DNA of 64,000 nucleotides from Platycnemis pennipes (lineage: Eukaryota > Arthropoda > Insecta > Odonata > Platycnemididae): NCBI GenBank assembly GCA_933228895.1, contig OW121857.1:6014001-6078000 (forward strand), written 5' to 3'. The position numbers were made by a program, and so were the translations under genes. Under the pieces are notes generated by a model, which did not search any database, had not been told where the DNA came from, and was given only the letters and a program-made list of their open reading frames with translations. The stretch's first letter is position 1. Each line of letters opens with the position of its first letter. Shown piece by piece: positions 23,505 to 34,150 of the stretch.

Positions 23505-24210
23505 TGCTGCGAAGAGTATCGTGGTTTGATAAAAATTTGTATTTAGGTGTTGTGATAGGTTTTTAACTGTGAACAAGTTATTAAAAGGACTAGGGTGGGA
23601 ATGATCAACAGATCCTAGTTAAAGTTCTCAATAAAACCTCTCCTGCTACTATTTTTACAGCTGAAAGGATCCCTAAAAATGTTGAAGACATATTACAATA
23701 CCAGCGTACTGTACCAGGTTAAAATACAGAGAAAAAATTAGAAAGACAGGTGTTAAGCCAGAGGTTCAAAAATTAATATTTTCTGCTCAGGGAAGGTATT
23801 AGGATGATACGAATATATCTGGGTAAATTAGAATAGGTGTTGTAGATTTTGACGTACAGAAGAAGTGTAAGGTTAATTTCTTACATGCCCATATTTTAAA
23901 GATCCTTACTCATACACGCTTTGTAAACTATAAGTTAATGTATTTATTTAAATAAATGTCTCACAAGTAAATAATTATTACATATTTTGTAGTGAATAAC
24001 TATTTTTTACGCTTGTCTCATATATGGATACGTAGGATATTACCTTACAGAAGAAACACCAGCAGCATGATGATAGGAAGCCTAACTGCAATTCTCTTTT
24101 TATTTAAAATGCATGTACAAATGTGTACAATGAGGATGAGTATCATTGCTTCCATTTACATACACACACATTTTTGTTGTTTGCAGTGTTTACCGTAGAT
24201 GTAGATTGAT
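23505..24210 (+). mobile_element. Very old family A-like LINE 3' end
   Basis: Similarity is patchy but in the right order: GCGAAGAGTATCGTGGTTTG (compare the 'QRRAARFV' codons), AAGGACTAGGGTGGGAATGA, AATGTTGAAGACATATTACA, ATACCAGCGTACTGT, and a terminal TTTGCAGTGTTTACCGTAGA followed by TGTAGATTG. It is far more diverged than other copies, so it marks an older wave of the same lineage. Confidence 0.6.
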
Positions 24211-24418
24211 CAATAATATTTTTTTCTGAACACTTTGGCATCTCATGTACGGTACGGTAGCCTACAGCAGTAAGAGTATAACCACCACTGTATACAAAAA
24301 TAGAGCATACGAAAATGTGTGCAGAGCTTTGTGCTTGGCAAATTTAGTTCAATTGCTGGTTAGACAGCGGAGGGGTAATTTCGAAAGCTAAATATCCAGA
24401 ATTGGTAATTGGAAAGTA

Positions 24419-24903
24419 TCCACATCTAACATCTACATAATACCCTGCCAGCCGCCATAAGGGTAGGGGGTGATTGCTCACCAAACATGCACTACATATC
24501 ATGCATAAAAAAGAATTAGTAATAATATAGTAGTCAGAACTTCACTATTTAAAAAATTTAGAAATTGCAAAGTAAACATTCAAAAACATACTGTTAGCGG
24601 GGTTAGCTTTAAGTACTCAGACCAAAATGCAGCTACCAATGTTATTCATTGCTACTCTCCGATTGGACATATTTACCGTTATTCGTATCTATAATTGTAC
24701 GAGGGAAAAAGTACATTTTGAATTTATCAGTTCGGCAATCAATTTCTCTAATTTTGTGATTATGGTCCAGTCTGCCATAGTAAGTTGGGGTTGGCAATAT
24801 ATTTTTAACATCAATATTGAAATTTTGTCTTGGAATTTATATAGGATATTAAGTCTAAATTTCAACCTGCAATCTGACAATGATTCCCATTTCAATTCAT
24901 TTA
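24419..24903 (-). mobile_element. Family B non-LTR retrotransposon, 3' part (minus, interrupted)
   Basis: The tail and hairpin are at 24419-24480 on the minus strand. The 24689-24895 minus frame reads KWESLSDCRLKFRLNILYKF, with PQLTMADWT in a shifted register. Homology breaks exactly at ATTCATT-TA (24896-24903), where the TIR element begins, and resumes at 25632. Confidence 0.88.
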
Positions 24904-25631
24904 AGGAGGTTAGTCCGAAAAGTGAAAGTCATGTCATTTTTTTTATATTTTCAGCAACGTAAGTTCCTCTATCTAATAAAGTAAAGATAATTATACCAAC
25001 CCATACTCCTTTTTGCACAAATTGCATTTGAAATTACATATGATTAACGGCGAGAATGGCCGTCACATGGGAATATAACGTTTAAAAATACCATAGTGTC
25101 ATGTCATTTTTGCAAAAAACTGATATTTTATGCGTAATTTCACAAGAAATAAAATTACACGAAAATAAAGGCATCAACCCACCGTATTTTTCACTAAATC
25201 CACCAATTTCTGCGCTTATAGCAGACGAAATGCGTTAGTTGTCTTCAAGTGGCCCTGCGGTCGCTCTATGTAAAATGTATGGCGTATGAATAATATCATT
25301 ACAAATGAGATATTAAAGCATATTTCATAAAAATATTATAACATAATGTTTGATAGTAATATTCTGGTGTTATAAATTAGTAAATTCATTGAGTACATGA
25401 ATTTATTTCTTTAAAGTAAATGCTGAATTGACTCCATAGTCGATCTGATTAAAATTATCATAAAAAAGAAATCCTTCGACTTTCCATCGTATTTCTTGTG
25501 ATAGTTATGACTTTCAATAGCTTAGGTAATTTTATTTGTGAAGTAAGGATCACTTAGCAGGCATATACTCGTACTTAAATTAATAAGATTCCTCAGACAA
25601 CTTGACTCACGCAGTCTCGAGCCAACCTCCT
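24904..25631. mobile_element. 728-bp non-coding TIR element nested in a family B LINE
   Basis: Removing 24904-25631 and one TA rejoins the LINE as AATTCATTTAATAGACCGG, which matches the uninterrupted family B copy at 4370-4390. The ends are inverted repeats: AGGAGGTTAGTCCGA on the left and, reverse-complemented, AGGAGGTTGGCTCGA on the right (12 of 15 identical). The flanks are TA on both sides (TTAA is also present, so a TTAA reading cannot be excluded). The interior is AT-rich with GTCATGTCATTTTT twice (24929 and 25097) and no transposase frame. It is a MITE-like passenger, mariner/Tc1 type by target site. Confidence 0.85.
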
Positions 25632-25822
25632 TAATAGACCGGTTACGCTCGTAAGTTTATCATATAGTCCCTTTATAAATCTTGCCGATCTTCGCTGCAC
25701 ACGTTCAAGTTCGTTATTTAGACCGTTTACGTAGGGATCCCATACTCTGGCAGCATATTCCAAATGAGGTCTAATGCATGATCGTCACATTTACCCAATA
25801 CTCTTTTGATGAATAAAAGTAG
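25632..25822 (-). mobile_element. Family B non-LTR retrotransposon, 5' part of the interrupted copy (minus)
   Basis: It continues the copy at 24419 after the nested TIR element. The minus strand encodes the family B block with QRRSARFIKG and LEYAARVWDP words and FIKRVLGKCD at its 5' end (about 25800-25820). Then homology stops, so the host LINE was 5'-truncated at about the same place as the copies at 1950 and 26391. Confidence 0.85.
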
Positions 25823-26390
25823 CAGACAATTCGAAAGTAGTAGCAGTCAAGTCGAAGAGGTTATGCCAGGGATTGGAGTCCGTCGCCCTGGCCACCTCAA
25901 CGCCCTTCCCTCGTCTGCTAGGAGGAGGAGAACCGTCTTTCTTCCTCCAGCGTCAAGAGCAAGCCCACGCCGCTCTATCGATTGAAAGCTTCGGCAATCA
26001 AATGGGCCCCCCTTCCCCATCCGGGGCATTTGACCCGGGCCAGAACTCCTTTAGCCCAGTTCCTTCCTCAATCTGTTTCCTCGCAAGTAAGTTTGCGATG
26101 GAGGGGAGAGCACATTTATATAAAAGACCACTACTTACTCTCTCTCCGTCCCTCTGCTCCGTTAATCCTATTTCGGACGGCTTCCGGCTCCTCCTTTGAG
26201 ATAGCTATCTATTGCTTGTTAGGGACTGCGTGAAAGCCCCTGTCCTTATCTTTTCCTTATTTCTTTTCCAACCCCCCCACGGTCACTTCCGTCGCAAATA
26301 CACACTTGCAAAACTCAAGACGAGCGGTCTCCCGCGCTAGCAGGACGCATAAAGTCTACCCCTCATTTCTTGATCGACGAACACTAAGGG
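25823..26390. other. GC-rich patch (25860-26340)
   Basis: GC-rich with overlapping frames on both strands (25873-26199 and 25982-26233 plus, 25847-26029 minus) and no recognisable domain. It lies between two opposed family B copies. Confidence 0.4.
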
Positions 26391-27105
26391 TCAAGCTAAT
26401 CGTAGACTGGGATTCATTAAAAATGTACTGAGTAAATGTGACAATCATGTACGAGAAATCTGCTACTTTCCCTTGTTAGACCTTATTTGGAATACGTTGC
26501 CAGTGTATGGGATCCCTACGAAATCGGTCTAAATAACGAACTTGAACGTGTGCAGCGAAGATCGGCAAGATTTATAAAGGGACGGTACGATAACCTTATT
26601 AGCGTAACCAGTCTATTAAATGAATTGAAATGGGAATCATTGTCAGATCGCAGGTTGAAATTAAGGCTTAATCTCCTAAACAAATTCCATGACCATATTT
26701 TTTGTGATGATGTTAAAAATATTTCGCGGACCCCAACTTACTATGGTAGTTTGGACCATAATCACAAAATTGGAGAAACTGATTGCCGAACTGACAGATT
26801 CAAAATGCCCTTTTTTCTCGTACAATTTGGGATATGAATAACGGTAAATATTACCAATCGGAGTGTAGCGATGGATAACATTGGTAGCTGCATGTTGGTA
26901 TAAGGTCTTGAAGCTAACCCAACTAACAGCATGTTTTTGCATGTATGCTTTGCTATTTCTATCTTCTTTAATAGTTGAATTTTAGAACAGTATATTAGTA
27001 CTAATCCTTTTTCATGCATGATATGTAGTGCTTGTTTGGCGAGAATTCACCCCCTGCCACACACCTTTATGGTGGCTTTCAGGATATTATGTAGATGTAG
27101 ATGTA
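26391..27105 (+). mobile_element. Family B non-LTR retrotransposon, 5'-truncated
   Basis: It starts at the GQANRRLGFI codons, shifts frame near 26465, then gives a 116-codon frame (26487-26837): VASVWDPYEIGLNNELERVQ, RRSARFIKGRYDNLISVTSL, LNELKWESLSDRRLKLRLNL and TPTYYGSLDHNHK. The 3' UTR, hairpin (CACC-TTTAT-GGTG loop) and tail TATTATGTAGATGTAGATGT end it. It is close to the copy at 1950. Confidence 0.9.
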
Positions 27106-27613
27106 AGGGAGGAGAAACTCTACGGGTGCAATAGGGTTCCAATGCAAGAAAGTGTCATCTATTCATATTTTTCCTTCAAATTCATCGAATCCATCACGGG
27201 GAGAGCGGGGAATACATTAAGGAAAGGAGATACGCTTGCGTGTGGTTCCAATGGCACGTGTGTGTGGAATGATTGCCCATTTTAATTTTCAATTTCCTCC
27301 CCCCCCCCCCCAAACCGGAAATTAAATCCAGGGTGTTTGTTTTCCAATTAGAGGAAGGCAACCCTCTTGGTTGTGCTAATCGAAACCTTTGCCCTGAGAG
27401 CCTTAACAGGTTTGGATGTTAGCGATTGGTTAGCGGAGGGAAGCGGTTCCAACATATGATGATTATCATTGAAATCGAAACAAATGAGCCGTGATTATTG
27501 GAATCTCTTGCCTTCCTGTCAAGTAGGGCTAATCGCAGTCCAGATGCAGGGATAATAGAATGTTGTCACTATACTCTGGCAAGCTTCATCAGTTGAATTT
27601 AAATTTCGGTTTT
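27106..27613. other. gene-free stretch with a 13-C run
   Basis: An uninterrupted run of 13 C lies at 27299-27311. No gene is recognised. The 85-codon frame at 27028-27285 starts inside the LINE 3' UTR and is a by-product. Confidence 0.5.
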
Positions 27614-27958
27614 GTACATCTACATCACACCACAAGGGTATGTGGCAGGGGGTGATTTCTCACCAAACATGCACTGCATATCATGCATAAAAAAGGAATA
27701 GCATTAATATAGTAGTCAGAACTACACTATTTAAAAAAGATAGAAATTGCAAAGCAAACATGCAAAAACATTCTGTTAGTAGGGTTAGCATCAAGTCCTT
27801 ATACCAACATGCAGCTACCAATGTTATCCATCGCTACACTCCGAAATATTTACCGCTATTTATATCCCTAATTGTACGAGGAAAAAATTACATTTTGAAT
27901 CTGTCAGTTCGGCAATCAATTTCTCTAATTTTGTGATTATGGTCCAATCTACCATAGT
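27614..27958 (-). mobile_element. Family B non-LTR retrotransposon, 3' fragment (minus)
   Basis: The minus-strand tail is at 27614-27630 and the hairpin is shortened (the GCAGGG side is deleted, leaving CACCACAAGGGTATGTGGCA on the plus strand). The 3' UTR and the codons for DHNHKIREIDCRTDRFKM lead to TMVDW, where homology ends sharply at 27958. Confidence 0.85.
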
Positions 27959-28495
27959 CGTGGGTCACCGGGACGAACGATTGGTGAACACCGTTCACCG
28001 CCCTAATGACGCATAACTGTTGACTGGTTATCCAGCGTTATGTCAATGCAGCGTGCCATTATTACAATGGAGAGAACAAGCTGACTTTATTAACAATAAT
28101 TAATCAGCATGACTTACTGTTGATGTTTGTAATCAATCTATTCGCTTTAAAATGTAACAATATATGCTGGTATGGAGTAAATGCGGACTTATTAATAAAG
28201 TGAAACTTTTGAAAATTGAAAGTTACTACACCTTTGGAATTAAATTACGTAATGTTTTGATTTTATCAACTGATTGTGTCGACAGCTTTTGTAATGATAT
28301 TGTTTTCTTGATTGAATCATTACATCTACGTGAATATGTGATTTGTGCAAGTGAATCATTACATCGCCGTCTGCCTATGTTTCTATTTAAATAGCACATT
28401 GATTTGGAATGGATGATATCACAGTAGCAGGTAACAAATATGCAACAACCGTTCAATATCCTGCGATAAAGTACGCGTCCGAAGACCAAAGGAAG
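27959..28495. other. gene-free stretch
   Basis: No gene is recognised. A direct repeat of GAATCATTACATC occurs at 28314 and 28353, with imperfect similarity between (CTACGTGAATATG, CGCCGTCTGCCT). Confidence 0.45.
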
Positions 28496-28565
28496 TCTAC
28501 ATCTACATATACCCTGCAAGCCACCATAAAGGTGTGTGGCAGGGGGGAGATTGCCACACAGGGTG
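28496..28565 (-). mobile_element. Family B LINE terminal hairpin and tail only (minus)
   Basis: TCTACATCTACATATACCCT, then GCAAGCCACC-ATAAA-GGTGTGTGGCAGGG, matches the last 65 bp of family B in minus orientation. Nothing upstream of the hairpin is recognisable. It is an extreme 5' truncation or the remnant of a deletion. Confidence 0.8.
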
Positions 28566-29814
28566 GACGTCCATACAATGTCAGAATTTGTCGGTAGAAC
28601 ACAACCACACAAAGAAAGGTACTGATACAAAGCAAGGCAGCGTAATGAGATTTGATCAAACAAAGTGATTTCCAACATGATAACATCTCCTCTCTACTAT
28701 ATAGATGCCCGTACAGTAGCATTAAAATCTTATTTAGAAGTTTTACACGAATAAAAACCTATATGTCTAGAAAATATTTGGCTTCGGATTATGAACGAAA
28801 TGATCCGCAAAATGATCCAACTCCGTCGCCTTGAACCGTCGCGCCATCAAGGGAGCACGGTTTGTACTACCAAGTATGACGTTTTTTCCATATATAGGTA
28901 TAGTTGTGACGCCGGAATTTCGAATTCGACTTTACAGAATTGGGCCCAAGGACTTCATATTTTTTCTTATTGATATTCTTAACGAATATTCCTTCAAGAT
29001 GTAAAAAACAATTGAAACGAGCACAAATGTATAAAATGTTATTACATTAAAACCTTTGCCATGTATTCCGTTGCTAAGGCGTTCTTGTTTATTAGATTCC
29101 TAATGCGTCTCAGCGCAGTACCCTCTCAGCGTTGAAAGGCGTTGAAAGCCTGGAGTGCGATTAATTTGATTCAGCGCATTATCCTCGTAAACGAAGATAA
29201 TGCACTAGTCTAAGAATGTAGTAGCATTAATTCGTGCCCGGGAACTTATTTAGGTTAATTTTATGGGCGTTGAGAGCCTCTCTCTGAAGCCAAGCCTCTG
29301 AAATGCAAATCTCGGCAGTGATGCATAACATCTGGAAAACATAGAAAAGAACTTAGTGCTGGTGCTGCCAGAATCTCAGAGAAAGCCTTTAACTTTCGAT
29401 CTGAGAAGATGGGAGACGTAATGCATCCCAATTTCTGGTGTGAAAAAATCTGTCTGAGGTTCACTTGAGCTAAAAATGCACATGTAGTCGTGTCTTAATA
29501 AACTTTTCGATTGTCTGATAAATTTGCCAATGATTCTCCTAATTAGGATAAATATGTATTCATCTTTCTTACAGGAGGAAATATTACGGAAGCAAACTCT
29601 AGTAATCTTGTATTTTTCTGCTTCGACAGCCAGATTTCCGGCAAAGTTTTGCTTCCCTTACTGCCTTGCTGGAGACGTAGCCCCTCTTATGCTTTCTGAA
29701 AAGTGGCTACTGTGCATACTTCCCTCCTGTACCATTCCCTCCACTCGGAATCGTATTTACCCTTTTCCCTTTCCTACCTATTCTCTCTCTGATTCTCACT
29801 CTGATAAAATCTGG
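28566..29814. other. gene-free stretch
   Basis: No gene is recognised. A short hairpin, GCATTATCCTCGT, AA, ACGAAGATAATGC, lies at about 29179-29206. Confidence 0.45.
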
Positions 29815-30500
29815 ACCCAGCTATGAAGAAGCAAGAATAAGGAAAGGAGTGAGACAAGACTGTCTCTGGTAATTTTTTATGTTCACATCGTGAGAGCCAT
29901 CAATGAAGTCAAGGAGAAGTGTTCTAGAGTGAACATGAGAGAAACAATCAGTTTGCTACGATTCGCTGATGACATAGCTCTCATAGCAGAGAATAAGAAG
30001 GAGCTGAATAAGATGCTAACAACCATGGAAAGGACAATGGCACTACATCAGCTGAAGATCAATAAGAAGAAGACCAAGATATTGGTGTGCAGCAAGAGTG
30101 AGGAGGGTAAAACAAACGTAATACGAGGAAAACAGAAAATGGGGTTAAATGAAAGAGTTCTGTAACCTGGGAAGCAGAGTAACAAACGATGGAAGAAGCA
30201 AGAAAGAAATAGTGAGAAGAATTGCCCAGGCAAAGACGGCATTCTATCAAAAGAAGAATCTACTTACAGCTGTAAATACAAGCTTAGAAGTAAGGAAGCA
30301 ATTCATCAAAACGTATATCTGGAGCATGTTTCTTTACGGCAGTGAGGCATGGACGATGACAACAGCGGAGAAGAAAAGGGTGGAAGCATTCGAAATGTGG
30401 TGCTATCGAAGAATGATGAAGATAAAATGGATCGACCGAGTGACACATGAAGATGTCCTAAGAATAGTGAGAGAAAAGAGAAGTCTGCTGATGATGACCT
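29815..30500 (+). mobile_element. RTE-like non-LTR retrotransposon, RT C-terminal half
   Basis: EARIRKGVRQDCL at 29824 corresponds to RT motif B (normally GVRQGCLLSP, here broken by a stop). The 29890-30165 frame continues to the intact motif C: SLLRFADDIALIAENKKELN, then LHQLKINKKKTKILVCSKSE. After a frameshift near 30150 the 30149-30535 frame reads FCNLGSRVTNDGRSKKEIVR, AFYQKKNLLTAVN, YGSEAWTMT and RVEAFEMWCYRRMMKIKWID. These are the marks of RTE-type LINE connectors. The element stops near 30500 without its 3' end. Compare 62690-63325, which keeps the end. Confidence 0.85.
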
Positions 30501-31689
30501 ATTCTCTCCGTCATCGCTTCCTTTTCGGCACGTAGAGTCTCGCACGATGCTAATTAGTTCTTTTGGTACTATTCTGGTTCGTTGAAGAGGCCTAGTTTAA
30601 TAAAATATACTGTGTAAAGTATTCTTTAATTTAAGTTTTTATTTTCATTCACAATGAATTTCAAGTGCCAGGATAAGTGGAAGAGAGGTGATCCACCGTT
30701 TCCCAGAATTCACTCCTGAGAATTTTTCCTCCCTTCTGCAAGACTGTTAATATCGGTCTCCCTGGGGGGTTATTTTGTAATCTCACCTTTTTAATGACTC
30801 TTTGCGGGAAGGTGGGAGATCCGTTTCGCTCTCTTAATGATCGACTCACGAACGGTTCGTGAATTGTCGAGGCTTCTGTCGGTAGCGCTATCTGTTACCG
30901 ATCTCGGTGCGCTGAATGTTCTTCACTTTGCGCAAATTCCAAAAATTCAATTTAAAATAGTTTGCATCTTTCTCGCTCTTGCTTTTTTTCCAACTCAAGC
31001 TTCAAGTGGAAACGATGGTGGCTCCATTTCACGTTCTTTGTGAAGATGAGATGGGAACTAATGGCAGGCGGAGATAATGAAACGGATTAAGAGTCGAAAG
31101 ATACGGATCAGAGCGGATGAATCGTCTAAAAGACCAGCACATGACCGGCAGTTCACCGCTAGAGATCCGAAGATGGTCACGCCGCCTGGGTGGCGGAGTT
31201 TAAGTACGAAAAAGTGACATTTTATGACGTATTATCACTAAAGTGAGATTATAAAATAACCCCACTGAATACCCTTATTGTTGTGGTGCTTAGGACGTCT
31301 TTCCATTATACCAGACATCAGTCCTAAGATGAATTCAGATTTGATACAGATCTCAATTCGAACATTTAACCGGTTAACCGCTTTATGTTTACATAATTAT
31401 TATCGGCCTTGCAGTCCAAAATACGTTGTGAAAAAGAAGAAGAACCTGCTTTACAACAAAATGAACTTTCCATCTATACCTTATGGATGAGCTTCGGATC
31501 ATATGGCGTCTAACCAAGGGTACTATGGGAGAAAAACATATCCGTAACTATTGTCCTGCAAGTTCCTCAAGGAAATCTTAAATGTAACGACTCTCTTCGG
31601 AAAGTGCTTTATTTTTTTTTAATTTGGCACAATGCATTTGTTTTGGAGAGTTACTGGCATCAAATGAATAATAACTAATTTCTAAACCA
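30501..31689. other. gene-free stretch
   Basis: No gene is recognised. Short frames at 30661-30849 (minus) and 30837-31043 (plus) lack any known motif. Confidence 0.45.
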
Positions 31690-31960
31690 TGATTTATATA
31701 AGAGATGATTCTTCTTCTTTACGTATTATTCTTCTGTATACGTCTATATTTTTTAGTCCTCTTACATTCTTCGCTACTTGCTCCACACATATCATACTTG
31801 GCCTTCCTTTGCTATTCATCTTATTCCCTTTTCCTTCGACAATTGTCCTTATCTCAGTTCAGGCCTAATCAGCTTGTTCCGCCTCTCCTATAGCTTTATC
31901 AAAACTCTCTTTCCTTGGGTTTTCGTTTGTTATTCCGCCAATCTATTATCACCTTTTTCA
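31690..31960 (-). mobile_element. Decayed RTE-like LINE 3' region (minus)
   Basis: The minus strand gives RTIVEGKGNKMNSKGRPSMI, then CVEQVAKNVRGLKNIDVYRR. This parallels the plus-strand RTE end at 63150-63270 (NGRMEKAG..., YMEQVVKDVKERSYVNMKR, ADRRIEWR). The plus-strand frame here (31705-31893) is a shadow. Confidence 0.6.
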
Positions 31961-32738
31961 TTCTTCCCTACTTTCGGATTATTAATACTTCCACCTTGAC
32001 TTTATTTCCTACGCTATGTGTATGATTGTACATGTATAAGTTAAAAAAGCACATTACGAAGGCTGCTCTGGGTGGTCAGGATGGAACTCACCAAGTAGTA
32101 CGCCAATCGGTTTGTATTAAATCCATGCTAAACGTATTTGCAAATTTGGATGTGTTTAAGCAATAAAATGCTCACTTATTTAGTTAAATTTTATTGGCGC
32201 GTTCTAGAAGGAAGAGGTCAAAAAAACGGAAAAAAGGGAAATGAATCCGACGTTTTTCCGCGGAGTAAAGCCGACGTTTGGACAGTTATTTTTTAAAGCG
32301 TTTTTTCCAGCTAGATTCTTCGAGAAAATCATTTTTTCTCATCCACCAAATTCTATTAGATCGAGAATTGCCTGAGGGAACGATCGAGTCTCTTACAATA
32401 AGGAGAAGATACGCTGCGAAAATTGAGTCTCACGCTCTACCGAGTCAGCGGAACTTCGGCATTTCCGTTTGTCCGGAACCAACCACCAATCTTGAATATC
32501 TCCGGATTATATGACCTAGATTTGACGACGTAAATATTTGTGAATGTTTTGTAAAACCCGCGCATATATGATACAGAATTAATTAGTCTAGAATGACGAA
32601 ACAGAGAGTCCAAAATTATACAGTGTTCAGGATAATTTTTTATGATTCCCCAACGTTTATGTATCATTACAAATTAGTAAATTATAGCCACTGATAATTT
32701 TTATGATCATTCCCAGGCAACGAGACATGCATTTAGGT
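31961..32738. other. gene-free stretch
   Basis: No gene is recognised. Frames at 32278-32514 (plus) and 32437-32667 (minus) overlap and carry no motif. Confidence 0.45.
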
Positions 32739-32752
32739 TATTATGCTCATTT
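32739..32752. repeat. 14-bp target-site duplication, left copy
   Basis: TATTATGCTCATTT, identical to 33298-33311. The two copies bracket the Penelope-like insertion. Confidence 0.85.
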
Positions 32753-33297
32753 AAGGATCCATTCGTTTCGCGATTTCTTCCGCATGTGTCCATTCTGGGG
32801 TGACAACAGTTTCGCCAAAGTTTCAGTTCGCGTCTTCAGGTCTGAAGTGTTTCATAGCAGATTTTTTACCGTCTTATATACCATTTATTTCTGCGCTCTG
32901 ATGTTCAAGTGGGCGCATTTTCATTGGCCGTTTGACTAGTTTTTTTCAATTAGGCGCTTCCAAGTATGGGGGAGCTTATGGCTGCTATCCTCTCTGTTGA
33001 AATTGTTGGGGTTTCGATCGCCTCGCGTATGATCCTTGGGAAGTAGCGTTTTTCAGTCTTGATCAGCTTGGCTCCGTCAAAATTGCTGTTGTGTTTCGGG
33101 TCTTCCCAGAAGTGCTCCGCGATGGCTGAGAGGCACGGTTGTCTGTTGTTTGTCGCTCTCCTGTGTTCTTGAATACGGGTCTTTAAGGCTCTCGAGGTTT
33201 GCCCAATGTAGGCCTTCCCACAATCGCATCGGACCTCGTATATCCCGAAACGAATGGATCCTCAAACTAGACACTCTGCGGAAGCCTCAATGAGGAA
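32753..33297 (-). mobile_element. 5'-truncated Penelope-like element with GIY-YIG domain (minus)
   Basis: A 545-bp insertion flanked by a perfect 14-bp direct repeat. The minus strand holds a GIY-YIG coding block (32950-33261) followed by a 3' UTR of about 195 bp with the usual 'ACCTGAAGACGCGAACTGAA' type words. A perfect 17-bp inverted repeat lies near both ends: AGGATCCATTCGTTTCG at 32754-32770 and its complement at 33246-33262. Hence the 5' end of the insertion carries an inverted copy of the element's own 3' terminus, plus about 35 bp (33263-33297) of unassigned sequence. The RT domain is absent. The intact duplication suggests recent insertion. Confidence 0.85.
32950..33261 (-). pseudogene. 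GIY-YIG endonuclease domain remnant of a Penelope-like element
   Basis: One open minus-strand register runs from about 33261 to a TAA at 32950-32952 with no internal stop, about 103 codons. It begins with RFGIYEVRCDCGKAYIGQTS, so GIY and YIG are both exact, then RALKTRIQEHRR with the conserved Arg, then LSAIAEHFWED and LIKTEKRYFPRIIREAIET. This is the nicking domain found C-terminal to the RT in Penelope-like elements. It has no start codon of its own (a TGA lies at 33262-33264), so it is a fragment. The register continuity makes it better kept than any other coding block of similar kind here. Confidence 0.85.
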
Positions 33298-33311
33298 TAT
33301 TATGCTCATTT
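33298..33311. repeat. 14-bp target-site duplication, right copy
   Basis: TATTATGCTCATTT, identical to 32739-32752. Confidence 0.85.
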
Positions 33312-34150
33312 TTAACCTAGTCAATGTAACCATTGCAAAATTACTCCAAATCACAGGTTTGGCGTGGTAAAAATTTGCTTGTTCCTTAAATGCTAGTCAC
33401 TTTCTCCCATCAGGAATATATTTTGGGTAAAGAACATTTAAAATCCGTTACTTATATACATGGCGATGATCTCCCCATGCAAGGAATAGAACATTTATTA
33501 CCCTTTCTATCCAAAGATGGCATCACTGATACCATCATTTCTCCCAGTTCCTTAAGAGATTCACCACCTGAATTTCGTTCTCCGTTTGCATTCTTTGTCT
33601 CTCTCTTTAATGAATCCCTTCTTTCATCTCGCCATTGTCCTTGGGAGCACTCCGACCGCCTCCACTTCTCATGGTACTCCTTGGAACACTCACATCCTGC
33701 CTCCTACTCTTGTATCTGCTCCCTTGATCCTACAACACCTGCGTCATCTGGAGGGGCATTCTTCTCCGGCTGGAGTTCCTCGCCGAGTCATCCCACGGCC
33801 ATGTACTCACTTACTGCTTGCCGAGGTAACTTCTTTGTGGAGCGTGCCTCCTCGCCTTGGACGTCTTTTTAGTTTGAGCTGCTCGGTGTCCTTAAGACGG
33901 ACGCCCTCCCCGTCCCACATCTGCGAATTGCGCTCACTCCAAATTCTCCCTTTGTGCCGCCGTCTGCATCCATTATCCTCTTCCAAAATGGCTAGGATTT
34001 GTTTCCCCGGGACCGTTTTGTGCTCCATCCTTTCTGAGGTTCTGGATTTGCGGTCAAGGGCAGAGGTAATTACTGAAATGCGATCCAGAAAACGGACCAG
34101 CTCGATATCTCAGTATTTCATCCCTGCAGTGCGGTTATTTTCATGATACA
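33312..34150. other. GC-richer stretch with conflicting long frames
   Basis: Two overlapping plus frames (33390-33872, 160 codons; 33586-34146, 186 codons) and a minus frame (33807-34028) occupy the same DNA. The plus frames are rich in Ser, Pro, Leu and His, as expected from a C-rich strand with few stops. The minus strand has a charged, Arg/Lys/Glu-rich reading with breaks, which could be an old coding sequence. I recognise no domain on either strand. Confidence 0.4.

Noticed and set aside
24904..25631. piggyBac element
   Set aside because: TTAA flanks are present, but the ends lack the usual CCC start and TA with AGGAGG ends fits equally well. Superfamily left open.
33390..34146. 160- and 186-codon plus-strand frames
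   Set aside because: They overlap in different registers, are Ser/Pro/Leu-rich and lie in C-rich DNA. I recognise no domain and keep only a description of the stretch.
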